This document shows, one piece after another, positions 34,396 through 44,475 of a stretch of DNA of 64,000 bases. The stretch covers positions 66,810,001 to 66,874,000 of the forward strand of contig BSBM01000361.1 in NCBI GenBank assembly GCA_027924585.1, written 5' to 3'. The notes under the pieces are model-generated. The model saw only the letters and a program-made list of their open reading frames with translations. It was not told where the DNA came from and did not search any database. How positions within the stretch are numbered: position 1 is the stretch's first letter; each line of letters starts with the position of its first letter. The stretch comes from Larix kaempferi. Its lineage: Eukaryota > Streptophyta > Pinopsida > Pinales > Pinaceae. The position numbers and the translations under genes were made by a program.

Positions 34396-34770
34396 CTTAT
34401 CCAGGAGGTCACCAAAAAATGAAATTTCTCAAAATACAAAATTGACCTTACCAGGAGATGCGCTTGATTGAGGCGAATTGACTAGTACACTTAGTTTCTG
34501 GAGATTCCAAATTTTCACCTCTCAAAATTGTCTTGTGAAATTCTAATCTACAGTTTATGTAGTTTTCTGGTCCAAAGTCAAACTATGGTTTGACTTTCTC
34601 AGAGATCTACCCACTCAAAAATTTTGATCTAGGGCTCAATAGATGCGCCCTAGGGAGGTGCAACGTTCTATGCAATTAGATTTCCAAAATTCCAACTTTG
34701 ACAAAAACCCTAATTTCTTTCTAGAGGGAGAAGAGAAAGAGTTTTACCTTGTGAAAGCTTTCCTATACAG

Positions 34771-34786
34771 GCTAGGTTTGAAACCA
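34771..34786 (-). other. primer-binding site of copia C
   Basis: The minus strand reads TGGTTTCAAACCTAGC directly inside the 5' LTR. It keeps TGGT and CA of the iMet site but is diverged, so the priming tRNA is uncertain. Confidence 0.5.
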
Positions 34787-35331
34787 TGTTAAGATTCAAT
34801 ATGCTAATATAGATAACATCAGTATTCAATTCAATTTCACAACAATAGCATATACATGATCATTGAAAGAAGCACAATCACAAGATATACATAGATTTAT
34901 CCTGGGAAACCCTCTAGGGAAAGAAAACCCAGTAAAAATTCCTCAATATAGATGATCAAAAGTACAAATATAAAACACCAAACGAGTGCTCCTTCTCCTT
35001 GCAGATCTCTCTCTCTCTCTCTCTCCTATGCGAATTACACAAGTAAGTGCGTGTGTCCAAATGAGGAGCACATCACTCCTATTTATACTTTATCTTCCAC
35101 TTGACTTTTTCACTAACTAGGTCGGCCCCAACAAAATTAACTAGGCCGACTTACCTAGGAAGACTCAAAACAATATAATATTACTTTCTGGAGGGTTCTA
35201 TCGACCTGACTTACAAAGAAGGTTTTACCTCATGACTCTATGATGACCAAATACAATAATAACACCCAGATGATACAACATCTCCGAATAAATTACAATA
35301 GAATATTCTTCGAAGTTACAATATTTAAACA
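34787..35331 (-). repeat. 5' LTR of copia C
   Basis: 545 bp, TGTTAAGATTC...TTTAAACA. It matches the left LTR with scattered substitutions and a shorter CT run. Confidence 0.9.
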
Positions 35332-36460
35332 ATTATCAGGTCAGGGGACACAACCTAGCCATCCCAGCTTGCTACAGAGGCCAGGCAGGGGATTGTAGAC
35401 TCGCTGCTCATTTCCATGGGATGTGCTATTGTTTCTGTGCAGGGAGAGACATCCAGACCACCCTCTACACCTCCACAACTGGAGATAGAGCAGGTGGACG
35501 ATGATATACTCAATTTTCTTGACGAGGAGGAATTATGGGGGTATGCTCAGTTAGCTCGAGATGCATAATTTCGGCTGTATCGCAGATGCAGTGCTACATG
35601 ATATTTATATATTTGTACAATTACGTATGCTTTCATGTTACATCATATTTCTCCATGCAAGGGACCACATTCATGGATGAGCTCTTTCGTAGTGAGTCAT
35701 CATTTGCTGGTCGTTCGCGAGGTCCATCCGCCCATTTTGACCCGCCAGAATTAGTCATCGAGGTAAGTTATAATTTATGTTCCAATTCAATTTGCATTTA
35801 TTAATCTCAATTTATAATTTATGTTTAATTCTTGATGCGAGAATTTATGTTTTAGATATTAACTTTCAAGTTCAAATTGTACAGGGTAGAGGCAAGGCCG
35901 TTGCTTGGGATGATACACATGAGGAACACCAAGGTCCTGACTAGCCAGACCTAGACACAGAGGTAAGTTTTAATTTACGTTCCAATTCAATTCACATTTA
36001 GTAATTTCAATTTATACTTTATGTTTTAATTGTTGGATTATAGTTTATGTTTTAGTTTTAATTATTGATTTCTAACTTATTACATGTAATGGCATCTTAC
36101 ACAAGCATTGCTACAGGTGGGTGTCAATGTTGCCATCACTTTCTCAAATGATTGGGATGCAGCTCATCCACGTGGTCTCGATGAGGGCCCATCGACCCAG
36201 ATTTTGACCCACATTCCAGATATCACCATTGACTTGAGTCAAGTGAGTTTCACATCCATTCATTAAAATTTTGCACTTCTTCTTGAATATTATACATTGG
36301 TAAAAATATAACTAACTTATAGATTTCACAATTTTAACTTTCACAGTATGTTGAAATTGAGGCCTTCCTTCATAGTTTACCGCCTCAAGGACAGGGGTCT
36401 GCTGCATGTGATGGCGGTCATAGGGCCGATCAAGGGCCCGGTGGTGGTAGCGGCCATTGA

Positions 36461-38440
36461 CTTGATGATGTATACATTTTCATGTTTTGGATTATTTTTT
36501 ATATATGTACATACATGGACTTTTATTATTTGAAATCTATGGACCGTTTTAAAGCATATTTTATCATATTGACCTTCATGTGTATTTTGTATCAATTTGA
36601 AATCGATTGTCTTTTATATTACATCTAGATATAGTTATTACAGTTACAAATGTTTTGTCGGTTCAATTGCAAATTTAATACATAGTGATTACAATATAAA
36701 GGTTCAATCTCAATTACATTACAATTGCAAATTCAAAATTTAAAATTCAATTACATTACAATTACATTACAATTTAAAATTTAAATTACAATTACATTAC
36801 AGTCTACACATTACAATTCAATTACAATTTACACATTGCAATTCAATTACAATTTCAAATTTCAAATTAAAATTTCAAATTTAATGTGTAGTTACAATTT
36901 AAAAGTTCAATTTCAATTACATTATAGTTGCAAATTCAAAATTTAAAATTCAATTACATTGCAATTTAAAATTTAAATTACAATTACATTACAATTCAAT
37001 TACAATTTACACATTGCAATTCAATTACAATTACAATTTAAAATTAAAACTTCAAGTTTAATCTGTAATTTCAATTGAAAATTCAATGTGTAGTTACAAT
37101 TTAAAAGTTCAATTTCAATTACATTACAGTTGCAAATTCAAAATTCAAAATTCAATTACATTACAATTTAAAATTACAATTACAATTACACTACAATCTA
37201 CACATTACAATTCAATTACAATTTACACATTGCAATTCAATTACACTTTAAAATTTAAAATTTTGTAATTTCAATTGAAAATTCAATGTGTAGTTATAAT
37301 TTAAAAGTTCAATTTCAATTACATTAAAATTGCAAAATCAAAATTTAAAATTCAATTACATTACAATTTAAAATTTAAATTACAATTTACATTGTATAGG
37401 TGTATTTTAAATTAGAATTATATTAAGGTTGTGTAGGTGTTGCATCTCCCTATTTCTATCAAATAGAAGTTTGTGGCGTGTATGGAACATTCTATAGAAG
37501 TGGGAACATCTACCATTCAACATCTTGTCATAAAGCAAGATGGCTACAAAGCATTCTTTAATTGTTAGGAGTGTAGACAAGGCATTGACGTGATACATAC
37601 ATGCAATTTTTTTACATTATTAGGGTTTTGTTACTATAAAGATTTTAATTCAAGTTAAGGTGGAATAACCATGCGTTAGTGAGGATTGATATTCACTGGT
37701 AAGCATATGGAATATGGCTACTTTGGTTGTGTATAACATATTGAAGGAATCAACCCTTTCATTGTTGCTTCATCTTCATGGTGGATCTCTCAAGATTGAA
37801 ACGACCTCCTCCATTACAACTCTAAAAACTTTATTTGAAGAGTTAAGGACATATGACCCTCCTTTAAGTGACTCCATGAATGGATACATGCAACTTAGGG
37901 ATATTTCTTGCAGAATTTAGTTTCTATCCATCCACATAAACTTTCAATAAAAAATTGTTTCCCAAAACTGCTATCAAATAAAATTTACCCATTTTATAAG
38001 GTTAGGTGGTTGTATTTTAATAATTCTTGGTTTTTACAGATTATGACTCTTTAACACATGTTTATCCTAGATATTGATAATCTTCAACCATCTAGTATCT
38101 TTAATCTTGATTTTAAAGCATCTAAAACAATATTTATAAAACTATTATGGAAGAAGTTCATGGAGCACTAGTACATTCAAGTGTATTCAAAGTATCAATG
38201 TGCTTGTTACATTGGAGCACCATGACCCAATTTTCACAAAAACCTCCCATATAGTATCTTTAATATTGATTTTAAAGCATCTAAAAAAATATATTTATAA
38301 AACTATTGGTCACTTTGCAAAAAAAACCTATATAAACGAGGAAAAAATAACTTCGACAAAAATATCCAATAAAATATTCAACAAGTAAGCATGACAACTA
38401 GGTCAATGTTGCAAGTGGAATGTGTAATTCATTCATATGG
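36461..38440. other. AT-rich region between the two convergent genes
   Basis: Long simple-sequence DNA of CAATTACATTACAATTTAAAATT words (36650-37400) in several degenerate ~200-bp blocks. Then AT-rich DNA with a 160-bp spaced duplication (about 38090-38150 and 38250-38310, both with TTGATTTTAAAGCATCTAAAA). A 68-codon open frame at 37714-37920 has no recognisable motif. Confidence 0.5.
36650..37400. repeat. degenerate array of ATTACAATT/AAATTTAAATT words
   Basis: The phrases CAATGTGTAGTTACAATTT, AAAAGTTCAATTTCAATTAC and CACATTGCAATTCAATTAC recur about every 180-200 bases, three to four times. Confidence 0.65.
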
Positions 38441-38800
38441 CCAATGGGTTATAGGAATGCAAGTCTCCATAATACGATCATGGTTAGCTTATGTCATCTT
38501 CCATCTCTTTGGATCACCTCTCTTCACCTTGATTTCTGTTATATGAATCCGATCTGCCACCACCAAATGACTATATTGGAATGATATATATTCAAGCATA
38601 AAATCTCTGTAAATAAATAAGCACCCTATTTTTTCACTTTTTCAAAAAAGTGTTCCATCAGAACCAGGTCTCCAATTTGGTATGTGAACTCTCCATCTTG
38701 ATAGGGTCGCACCAAACTGCTTTTAATTTGTGTGCACCACATCAAATAACAGGCCACATTTTCTTGATTGCGTGGGATGCAATGACAACGAATACATAAC

Positions 38801-38904
38801 CTGCAAGAGAAATTACAAATATCATTCAAATGTCCTACATGCATTTATACAAGGTTTGTATATGTGTAATATATAATGAACTAATTAATAATGAAGTCTT
38901 GTAC
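38801..38904 (-). other. second intron in the transposase-like gene
   Basis: GTACAAG...CTCTTGCAG, 104 bases. Splicing joins VVREG to YVFVVIAS in frame. Confidence 0.6.
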
Positions 38905-39241
38905 CTTCCCTAACCACATTATAAACTCGATCATGATCTAGTGAGACCATTGCCTCGTAAGTGTGCATCTCTTGCCATGTCGAAATTGGATGTGGGCCCT
39001 TTGGATTAAGAGGGACATATTTCCATTGTTTCACATATACATCATTTTCATAGTGATGAACCCCACATCTATTTGCATCAATGCGAAAATTGCAAAGCAA
39101 TCATACTTCCTTATTTCAATGACGAATATGTCACCCATGTATTTACTCCGAACATAATGTAATTCCCTCGTACTAGGTATGGTCTCAAAATACCACGACA
39201 TGGATCGATTCACATCACCAAGCTCAACATCCCAAAAGAAC

Positions 39242-39346
39242 CTGCATGGAATTCAATTTGTCATATAAATTCCTACTAAGCAAGTGTTTTTTTGGAAATG
39301 ATGATATAATGTTATTAGCCTATTAATTGAGTTTGGATTTTATTAC
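39242..39346 (-). other. intron in the transposase-like gene
   Basis: It begins GTAATA after ...GTGGGAAA and ends CCATGCAG before TTCTTTTGGG-type coding. Removing the 105 bases joins TVGK to FFWDVELGD in frame. Confidence 0.65.
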
Positions 39347-41689
39347 TTTCCCACTGTCCTTTCTTGTTCGCGACCTTGATGTCCCAAATGTCGTGTGCAC
39401 CAATCAACTACTTCTGCAGAGCATTTGAGTTGGGCTGCACCATGACTCATCTGGTACCTCCGAAGTGCTCGTTTCACACATGCACCTGCGCCATCACGTT
39501 CACCCTTTCAATGCCTTATTTAAAAAAATCTCCAGGTGTGTCAAAATCATGTCTCTTTGTGAATTCGAATCAACCAGTAAAAAGAGCATGCCGATTTGAA
39601 CTGCCCTGCAAACCCATATGACCAAATCTAGTGTTCACTAAATGATACACCTCTCTGTTTGAATGAATCATAAATCAACCCAAAGCAGTGTTGAATGAAC
39701 AACGTGTCATGCTAACGATCATCATTGACATAAAAGTGGCACCCCTTGATCACTTTGCATGAATGAGGAGTGACATTCCTACCATCAATGCTTTCCTGAG
39801 CATGTCTGTACAATACATGTACAAAGATAGACACCTGGTCAGAGTGATAGTACTAACTCTATATCTCTCTATGAGGAGAAAATTTGTAGTTCTTAGAAAA
39901 GTCTACCACTGATAAGATTGTGCCTGGCTCAAATACCTCACGAGAATGCTTGAATTATGAAGCTTGCCACTTGGACCTATGAGAGTGCTTTATGTATTTA
40001 TAAATCTAACTTTGAAACTTCTCCATTAAATATGAAACAATAATCTCATCCTCGATCAAGTCAATCCTCTTAGATGGCACATATGAATAAGAGGATGGAT
40101 TCATGGAGACATACTCATACCTCTTCCACATAACTGTGATATCTGACAATCCAGGTGTGTTGGATCGATAGGAAATTTTCTATGGAACAATGTCAAATTA
40201 CCGCATTCAAGGCATCTTCTCCCATCTACACACCTCTTATTGAAAAAAACTTGTTCAGGATTCCCGTTGCACAGTATGATACAAATACAATATCGCACTG
40301 TGTGAGGAGATGGTTCACCGTTCTGGTGCCTTTTGCAAAAATACAAAAATGTGTCATAGTATAGTTGGAATTCAACATGGTATCGAAAACAACAAGTGTC
40401 ACAAATTGTATTCAGCCTAATATACCATGGTTTCAAATTTTTGAACATGCTAAATGCTATTTGAACACCAGGATTGGTTTCTTGGAATTCCTCGTAAAGT
40501 GCAACTCTCGTCATCTCCATCACAGGCTTATAGTGCTCTCGATAAATTCCTCTAGATAAATGTTGTCATAGGACATGATTTCAATCTGGAATAGCACGAG
40601 AATGGTTTTCCCAAAAATATATCACATTCTCTCTAATGCCATCTACCATCGTGCCTCGATAGGGTTCCCTACATATAAGAGCCCAACAAGGAGCTTCATC
40701 ATTTTCATTTATCCAGACCCTGAATTTAGTATATTTGAACAATGTTCTTTTTGAAACATTGAGCAATGATGCCATTGTTTCTACCATTCGATTTCTTGAG
40801 GTGCTTGGTGCCACAACAACCGTTGTAATTTCCCTACGAGCAACTCAGATATCATCATTTCTTGATTTTCTAAACAACTTTGTATTCTTGCATGTCTTTT
40901 TTGTTTTATCATTTTGAAAACCCAACAACTTTGTGGTACATTTCAATTTTTGTGTGTTTTATCAACCCATGTAGGATTTGAGCTTGTGCCATCACTGAAT
41001 GTTTTTCAAAATATGAATTGATTATGTCACTGACATGCTCTTTGACTGTCCGATTAGGGATCGGGTTCCTGAGCTTCTCGTACAACAACAACTTCACAAT
41101 CCTCTAAACAATCTCCACCCCTTCCAACCCCATTCCAGCTCCCAATTATACTTAAAATGTGAGGGAAAAGTGTCCTGTGATGGATGATCAGGATCGTGAG
41201 GGAGAAAAGTTTCCCGTGATGGTTGATTAGGATCGTGAGGGGGCACATGGTCATGTGATTCTTGATCATAATGATGTGAGGACTGACCATAATCTATCTG
41301 TGCATAATCAAAATTCATGTGAAGGGAATTTCAATTAGAAATCCACTATGCAAGGAGGTTAAATTTAAAGCACCAAATTGAAGTGTTTTGAAATGCGAAA
41401 GACACAAATGCAACTCAAGAATTTAATTTGTGCATCATCATAATATTTAAATTTGATTGTCATTGTAGAATTGCATGGCATTAATGTGATAACATTAGCA
41501 TTATTATATTATTGTTGCACTAACTCATATGCATCACATACACACACTCATTATTCTTTGATTTGTAAGATCCTAGATTTGATTATTGAATATATTATAA
41601 TTCATTATTATGGTACTATAAGGAAAAAAAATATAACTTATTCCTACATTCATGCATAGAAAAAGTTGGTACAAGAATTGAAAATACAT

Positions 41690-42560
41690 TAAAAACAAGA
41701 TAATTGTTTGTAACTTGAATTGAAAATAACTAAATCTTGAAATTGTACATTTAGCTTAAGAATTGTTAATAAAGTTTGAAAATCAAGTATGTATTTAACT
41801 TGATAATTGTTAATAACTTGATAGTTGTACATTTAACTTTAAAATTGCTAGTAACTTGAAATTGTTGTGGAAATTAACAAATTGAAAATTGCTAATGACT
41901 TGACAATTATCCATTTAACTTGAAAATTGTTACAAATTATTACACATTGTTATGTATATTTATAAGAACAAGATTTGATTTTTTTAGTGCATGTTTAAGA
42001 CATTATGATATACACATACCACATAGAACATACCAAATCTAATTAGATCAATGCTAGGCAGAATTTGAGATTTGACAAAATCTACAACCCTTTTGTTGTC
42101 ATTGAATTTTCAAACTATTACATAACTATCACAATTTTCATTTTATTGTTGTCATTGTATTTTCCAACTACTATACAACTATCACAATGTCCATTTTATT
42201 TGATCATGTCATTGAATTTTCCAACTACTACATAATTATCACAATGTTCATTTTATTTGTTGTCATTGAATTTTACAATTACTACATAACTATCAAAATG
42301 TTCATTTTATTTGTTTTCAAATTGAATTTTCCAACTAATACATAACTATCACAATGTTCATTTCAAATAAAATGAGGGTTCTAAAATGATACATTAATAG
42401 TTATTTCAATCAACAAATGTTGAGACTTGGAGCTCACATGAGGCTATACAAATAAATTTTTAACAAATAACAAAACAAGATTTGGAATTACATTTAACTT
42501 GAAATTGTTAGTAACTTAGAAAATTGAAAATAGCTAAATATGTACATTTTAACATGAAAA
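41690..42560. repeat. AACTTGAAAATTGTTA and TCATTGAATTTTCC tandem repeats
   Basis: From 41690 to 42000 and 42480 to 42560, short variants of AACTTGAAAATTGTTAGTAA recur. From 42090 to 42375 a ~60-66-bp unit with TCATTGAATTTTCCAACTAC and AACTATCACAATGTTCATTT occurs about five times. The first type continues at 44235-44440, on the other side of the LINE insertion. Confidence 0.75.
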
Positions 42561-42912
42561 TTGTTTTTTTTTTGACAGAAATGGTTAACATCATTGATAA
42601 TATAAAAAAAAAAGGTTACATCTGAGTGAGACTGATCAAATTGCTTCTCCGAGAAAGAAACAACAATCAAGCCTACTTCTTCATGATTCTGCAGATAGAT
42701 TACATATTCCCTTCTAGTTCCAAGTGTACTGTAACTTCTAATAAACTGACCTAGTATTAATAAGCAGAAGAAGAGCATTTCTAGTAGTCTTACTTTTACA
42801 AAAACTAGACATTAAGCCCAACTTGAGATCCATAAAAAAACTAGATCCTATATAGTAAACCGCAGAGTGTCTATGACTAGTTCTAAAGAGCAAAGAAGTC
42901 AATAAAATACCA

Positions 42913-43667
42913 CTAACTAGGAACAACGTCCATGGCTTCTCCCACAAAATTTGTAGTCGGGTTCTGTTCATTGCAAAGGTCCACATAATTTCTAGCAGTC
43001 TCCATGTATTTATTGAGTTTTTCCATCTTTCTGTTAATAACCTCCATCTCACTGTCAGTCACTTTGGGATTCTTTTTCTTGCGAGGGTAAGCCAATTCCA
43101 GAGTTTCCTTCATATCTTCCATTTTCCCTGCTAAGCTATTGTACTGGGCCTTGAGCTCATTGTGTGCAATGAAGGCAAAGTTGTACATCTGAGAAGTCAC
43201 TTTCCTGAACTCCACGTTCTCACCCCTAACCAGACGCACCTGCAACTCCAGGTCTCGAATACGATCCAAGAGCTCCACTTCAAAATTCAAAAGAGTGTGA
43301 TTCTCCTCACACCTGATAACATTCCCCACCCCTGCGTGCCTTCCATATGAACCTTGAACAGGGTCATGGTCAACACCCCTACCATGCACCTGATTGAATT
43401 CTTGATCCCTCGGGAGTGGCTTTCGTTTCCATGAGTGTGCCCAGAGCCGTGACAAAAATGCTCCCCCCCACAACTAGAACTGTGTTTCGCCATTTCAGAG
43501 CCAGAACATAGGAAGAATAACAAAATACCTGAGCTAATTCTTGCATTAGGACACAACCCCAATTCGAGCGAAGTGTTAGAATGAACCAGAGGACAAGGAT
43601 TTAAGAGATTGAGACGGCTGCATGTCGACCAGTTGGTGGAACTGCAGGAAGCCATAACTTCAAGCAT
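42913..43667 (-). pseudogene. coiled-coil ORF downstream of the LINE RNase H
   Basis: Two overlapping minus-strand frames (43287-43667 and 42913-43473) share MAKHSSSCGG and then diverge at a run of seven G's near 43465. Joined by a one-base shift they make a protein of about 190 residues after that Met. Its C-terminal 130 residues are heptad-rich (for example HTLLNFEVELLDRIRDLELQ and MEVINRKMEKLNKYMETAR). No enzymatic motif is seen. It lies between the RNase H stop and the poly-A tail, where no ORF is expected in an ordinary plant LINE. Confidence 0.5.
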
Positions 43668-43824
43668 GTGATGGCACTATTCGAGGCTTGGAGAATCCAT
43701 CAAATCTCCATGGGAGATTTCCCAGAATTTTTCAATTAATGTGCTTATTAATTTGCTGCCATCCGTCATGATGAGATGTTTATTGAGATTGACAAGAGGC
43801 TTAATCCATAATCCTGCTCTTGGA

Positions 43825-44226
43825 CTATGGAATCCAAGTATCTTTGATGTGATCATTTCCATGCCTAAGCAAACCATAATCAAGCCCCACTCCTAAATTT
43901 TCCACATTGTCAGCTTTCTCATTCAACCCACGCAGGATATGGAAGAAATTGAGCTCATGAAATTCAGTGGTGATGCATTGGAGGAGATAATGCATTTTGG
44001 ACGACGGATCCTTTCTTTTTGCAATGATGCGCCTAGCTTCTCGAATTATGATTAAGGAGTCTATGAGGATAGTGAGTTTCTTGATTCCTAGACTAACTGC
44101 TATCTCCAATCCTTTGACAAGTCCCAACCATTCTGCTGCGTTGTTGGTTTTCTTCCCGATACCCCAGGCGAAGTCCTTCTTCTTGTTCCCTTGAGAGTCT
44201 AGAATTACTCCCCCCGTGCCTATCAA
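43825..44226 (-). pseudogene. LINE RNase H domain, 5'-truncated
   Basis: The frame begins at GTGGVILDSQGNKKK and continues WGIGKKTNNAAEWLGLVKGL (catalytic Glu), LTILIDSLIIIREARRI (Asp), and HILRGLNEKADNVENLGVGL (final Asp). The first strand with the opening catalytic Asp is missing because the insertion is truncated there. The usual C-terminal VSWIP-like end appears as DTWIP. Confidence 0.85.
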
Positions 44227-44475
44227 CCCTGATTTTAACTTGAAAATTGTTAGTAACTTGGAAATTGTACATTTAATTTGAAAATTGTTATATTAAAGTT
44301 TGAAAATTGCACATTTTACTTGAAAAATTTTAATAACTTGAAAATTGGAAAGTGTACATTTAATTTGAAAATTGTTCCATTAACATTGAAAATTGTTAGT
44401 CACTTGAAAATTATCCATTTAACTTGAAAATTGTTACAAATTTTGAAATATAAATAACAAAGTTAGACATCAACA

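Larger units (their letters stand above)
29015..35331 (-). mobile_element. copia C: nearly complete Ty1/Copia element
   Basis: LTRs at 29015-29593 and 34787-35331 both start TGTTAAGATTCAATATGC. The flanking 5-mers GTTAT and ATTAT match at four of five positions. The minus strand holds gag, protease, integrase, reverse transcriptase and RNase H in copia order, and a repeat-bearing 3' region. It interrupts exon 3 of the plus-strand unknown gene a second time. Stops and frameshifts are present, but most domains are recognisable, so it is younger than copia A and older than copia B. Confidence 0.92.
25950..36460 (+). pseudogene. seven-exon gene of unknown family, companion gene of the two-gene element
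   Basis: Exons, by matching phases and GT/AG signals: 25950-25968 (MSSSPP), 27394-27615 (Arg/Ser-rich), 27746 to about 35600 (interrupted by two retroelements), 35662-35762, 35885-35962, 36117-36242 and 36347-36460 (ends TGA). Introns are mostly GTAAGT/GTATGT...CAG; the exon 3 donor looks mutated. The third exon has the most conserved-looking part: YDDEVTRITL, SDIWRFACQRRRHDVMDPDK and ASPYVYDRFIRAWVMFPH, then, past the solo LTR, YFEKHVYAEFVLEMHLDY and SGAHRDLAFVPPPLR-like text. Later exons are acidic and proline-rich. I recognise no known domain. A one-base shift near 27755 and stops in exons 3 and 5 make it a pseudogene. It may encode an accessory protein of the element. Confidence 0.55.
38460..41318 (-). 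pseudogene. transposase-like gene, unknown superfamily, with Cys/His motifs and introns
   Basis: Pieces from the right: a region with two PSRETFLPHDP/PSQDTFPSH-type repeats (41094-41318); YEKLRNPIPNRTVKEHVSDI (40909-41097); SKRTLFKYTKFRVWINENDE and ALICREPYRG (40581-40814); KNLKPWYIRLNTI, CDTCCFRYHVEFQLYYDTF and KRCVDGRRCLECG (40101-40523). Then ILSVVDFSKNY (about 39925), FAGQFKSACSFYWL (about 39600), GERDGAGACVKRALRRYQ (about 39480). After a 105-base intron (39242-39346, GTAATA...GCAG) comes FFWDVELGDVNRSMSWYFETI. After a second intron (38801-38904) comes YVFVVIASH, ending in YISFQYSHLVVADRIH. Order and conserved acidic residues suggest a DDE/DDD-type transposase. The second acidic site (expected SDG, here SYG) is lost, and stops are frequent. 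I know similar uncharacterised proteins but no agreed name. Confidence 0.6.
42565..44231 (-). mobile_element. 5'-truncated LINE insertion
   Basis: The minus strand ends in a poly-A run (plus-strand T's at 42564-42573). ATTTTAACATGAAAATTGT stands at the left (42546-42564) and ATTTTAACTTGAAAATTGT at the right (44232-44250), an 18/19 target-site duplication of typical LINE length. The 5' end is cut inside an RNase H domain. The surrounding sequence is itself repetitive with similar words, so the duplication could be partly coincidental. Confidence 0.75.
25595..44475. mobile_element. candidate large two-gene DNA transposon inserted in copia A (with later insertions)
   Basis: Copia A integrase breaks off after SPTG near 25590 and resumes near 44476 with DPHEAWVGKKASFKHL, so everything between is inserted. 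Within it are two genes facing each other: a plus-strand, multi-exon gene (25950-36460) and a minus-strand transposase-like gene (38460-41318). Later arrivals inside are a solo LTR, copia C and a LINE. Removing them leaves about 10-11 kb. Repeats near both edges (CTCGATYGAG words on the left, AACTTGAAAATTGTTA words on the right) resemble subterminal repeats of DNA transposons. I could not define terminal inverted repeats, so the class and exact ends are inference. Confidence 0.5.

Noticed and set aside
37714-37920. 68-codon plus-strand frame between the two convergent genes
   Set aside because: It has no motif, splice support or repeat match, and its length is expected by chance in this composition.
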